Positions 13,193-14,786 of a stretch of DNA of 14,786 nucleotides are shown here, piece by piece. The stretch spans positions 1 through 14,786 of the forward strand of contig CACXBO010000225.1 of the NCBI GenBank assembly GCA_902765975.1, read 5' to 3'. A program made the position numbers and the translations under genes. The DNA comes from Oscillospiraceae bacterium. Its GTDB lineage: Bacteria > Bacillota > Clostridia > Oscillospirales > Oscillospiraceae. The number at the start of each line of letters is the position of its first letter. Within the stretch, counting starts at the first letter, position 1. Under the pieces are notes generated by a model that saw only the letters and a program-made list of their open reading frames with translations, did not search any database and had not been told where the DNA came from.

Positions 13193-14786
13193 ATGACAAA
13201 GTATATTTTCGTTACCGGAGGAGTCGTTTCTGGACTCGGCAAAGGTATAACGGCTGCATCGCTCGGACGGCTTTTGAAAGCGCGCGGACTCAAGGTCGCC
13301 GCACAGAAGCTCGATCCTTATATCAACGTCGATCCCGGAACGATGAGTCCGTATCAGCACGGAGAGGTCTACGTGACGGAGGACGGAGCGGAGACAGACC
13401 TCGATTTGGGACATTACGAGAGGTTTATTGATGAGGATCTGAACAAATACTCTAATCTGACTACGGGAAAGGTCTACTGGAACGTGCTTAATAAGGAGCG
13501 CAGAGGGGAGTATCTCGGCTCAACCGTACAGGTTATTCCGCATATAACGAACGAGATAAAGGACTTTGTATACAGAGTCGGGAAAAAGACCGGAGCAGAC
13601 GTCGTAATAACTGAAATAGGCGGCACGATAGGCGATATCGAATCACAGCCGTTTATTGAGGCTGTGCGTCAGATTTCCCTTGAGGTAGGAAGAGAGAACA
13701 GTCTCTTCATACACGTTACCCTCGTCCCTTATCTTCGCGGCTCTGACGAGCATAAATCCAAACCAACTCAGCACTCGGTAAAGGAACTCCAGGGAATGGG
13801 GATAAACCCGAATATCATCGTTCTGCGCTGCGACGAGCCGCTTGAGGACTCGATATTTCAAAAGATATCTCTGTTTTGTAACGTAAAGCCTGACTGCGTA
13901 ATAGAAAACGTTACTTTACCGATTCTTTACGAGGCGCCGCTTATGCTGGAAAAGTCGCATTTTTCAGAGGTTGTTTGCCGTGAACTGGGGCTGAAGGTTC
14001 CGGAGCCGGATCTCACTGAATGGTCTGAGATGGTAGAAAGCATCCGAAGAGCACGGACTCACTGCGTCGAGATAGGTCTCGTGGGCAAATACGTCGGTCT
14101 TCACGACGCATATCTGTCAGTCGCAGAGGCTCTGCACCATGCGGGATTTTATCATAACGTGCATATCAATATCCACTGGATAGACTCCGAGAAAATAACT
14201 GAGGAGAATGTTGACAGTATGCTTTCCGATCTGGACGGCATTCTCGTTCCCGGCGGATTCGGTATGAGGGGAATAGAGGGGATGATTCTTGCGGCAAAAT
14301 ACGCGAGAGAGCGTAAACTGCCTTATCTCGGAATATGCCTCGGGATGCAGATAGCCGTTATCGAATTTGCGAGAAACGTTGCGGACATAAGGGACGCGAA
14401 CTCAGGCGAGTTCGACGAGCAGTGCATGAACAAGGTTATTGACTTTATGCCGGGACAGAGCGACGATATAGATAAAGGCGGCACGCTCAGATTAGGAGCA
14501 TACCCTTGTGCGATAAAGCCCGGGACCGGTATGGAGAAATGCTACGGCGAGCTTATGATAAGCGAAAGACACAGGCACAGATACGAATTCAACAACGAAT
14601 ACAGGGCCCGGCTGACAGAGCACGGACTCGTAATAAGCGGAGTTTCTCCCGATAACAGACTCGTTGAAACTGTGGAGCTTCAGGACAGCCCGTTTTTCAT
14701 CGGAGTTCAGTTTCATCCGGAATTCAAGAGCAGACCGAACAGACCGCACCCGCTTTTCAAGGGCTTTATCGGAGCCGCCGCAAAAA
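13193..14786 (+). CDS. pyrG: CTP synthase (3' end outside window)
   Basis: The frame is open from ATG 13193 to the window end (531 codons plus one base). CTP synthase aminates UTP with glutamine-derived ammonia using ATP. The N-terminal synthetase domain shows TGGVVSGLGKGITAASLG, QKLDPYINVDPGTMSPYQHG, TEDGAETDLDLGHYERF and TEIGGTIGDIES. The C-terminal class I amidotransferase domain has PGGFGMRG, GICLGMQ with the nucleophile Cys382, and FHPEF with His508 and Glu510. The family is usually 530-550 residues, so only a short tail is missing. GAGGTG (13178-13183) overlaps the asnB stop, nine bases before the ATG, so translation is coupled to asnB. PyrG is widespread as a housekeeping gene; its place after asnB groups it with other glutamine users. 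No UTP/CTP attenuator is visible before it. Confidence 0.96.
   Translation, partial: MTKYIFVTGGVVSGLGKGITAASLGRLLKARGLKVAAQKLDPYINVDPGTMSPYQHGEVYVTEDGAETDLDLGHYERFIDEDLNKYSNLTTGKVYWNVLNKERRGEYLGSTVQVIPHITNEIKDFVYRVGKKTGADVVITEIGGTIGDIESQPFIEAVRQISLEVGRENSLFIHVTLVPYLRGSDEHKSKPTQHSVKELQGMGINPNIIVLRCDEPLEDSIFQKISLFCNVKPDCVIENVTLPILYEAPLMLEKSHFSEVVCRELGLKVPEPDLTEWSEMVESIRRARTHCVEIGLVGKYVGLHDAYLSVAEALHHAGFYHNVHINIHWIDSEKITEENVDSMLSDLDGILVPGGFGMRGIEGMILAAKYARERKLPYLGICLGMQIAVIEFARNVADIRDANSGEFDEQCMNKVIDFMPGQSDDIDKGGTLRLGAYPCAIKPGTGMEKCYGELMISERHRHRYEFNNEYRARLTEHGLVISGVSPDNRLVETVELQDSPFFIGVQFHPEFKSRPNRPHPLFKGFIGAAAK

Noticed and set aside
13183..13431. Short plus-strand open frame at the start of pyrG.
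   Set aside because: It is out of frame with the strong CTP synthase reading frame that starts at 13193 and runs to the window end.

Overview
This window reads as a chromosomal nitrogen-assimilation locus of an anaerobic Firmicute, most likely a Clostridia member of the gut type. The basis is the archaeal-style split glutamate synthase, a type III glutamine synthetase, an ammonium transporter fused to PII, an ANTAR antiterminator beside a glutamine synthetase, and strong AGGAGG ribosome binding sites with perfect sigma-A promoter boxes. Codon use looks even along the window and no mobile element, tRNA, rRNA or CRISPR was seen. The species cannot be named from the sequence.

Layout. Positions 1-330 (+) are the 3' end of a rhamnulose-1-phosphate aldolase gene (rhaD), unrelated in function, followed by a hairpin. 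Positions 438-7273 are one tightly packed minus-strand operon, in transcription order: glutamate synthase amidotransferase subunit, FMN/iron-sulfur synthase subunit, a four-cluster ferredoxin-like protein, an FAD/NAD(P)H oxidoreductase, the GXGXG-domain subunit, a short type I glutamine synthetase, and an ANTAR regulator with a degenerate receiver domain. Genes overlap or are separated by 4-24 bp. Positions 7274-7677 are a divergent control region. Positions 7678-14786 (+) hold glnN (GSIII), an Amt-PII fusion, asnB and pyrG (cut by the window end).

The genes fit one job. Amt-PII brings in and senses ammonium, two glutamine synthetases fix it, the split glutamate synthase makes glutamate, and AsnB and CTP synthase spend glutamine.

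The most interesting part is the control region. Two consensus promoters fire outward. Each predicted transcript begins, almost at its first base, with a small stem carrying a hexanucleotide loop with A at position 1 and G at position 4, which is the ANTAR recognition signature. In each case this stem overlaps and excludes the 5' arm of a Rho-independent terminator. The glnN leader carries two such units in tandem and the glutamate synthase leader carries one. All three share the core GGC-AANGGC-GUY. The likely trans-acting factor is the ANTAR protein encoded at the end of the minus-strand operon. Its receiver domain has Asn where the phospho-acceptor Asp should be, so its signal is probably not phosphorylation.
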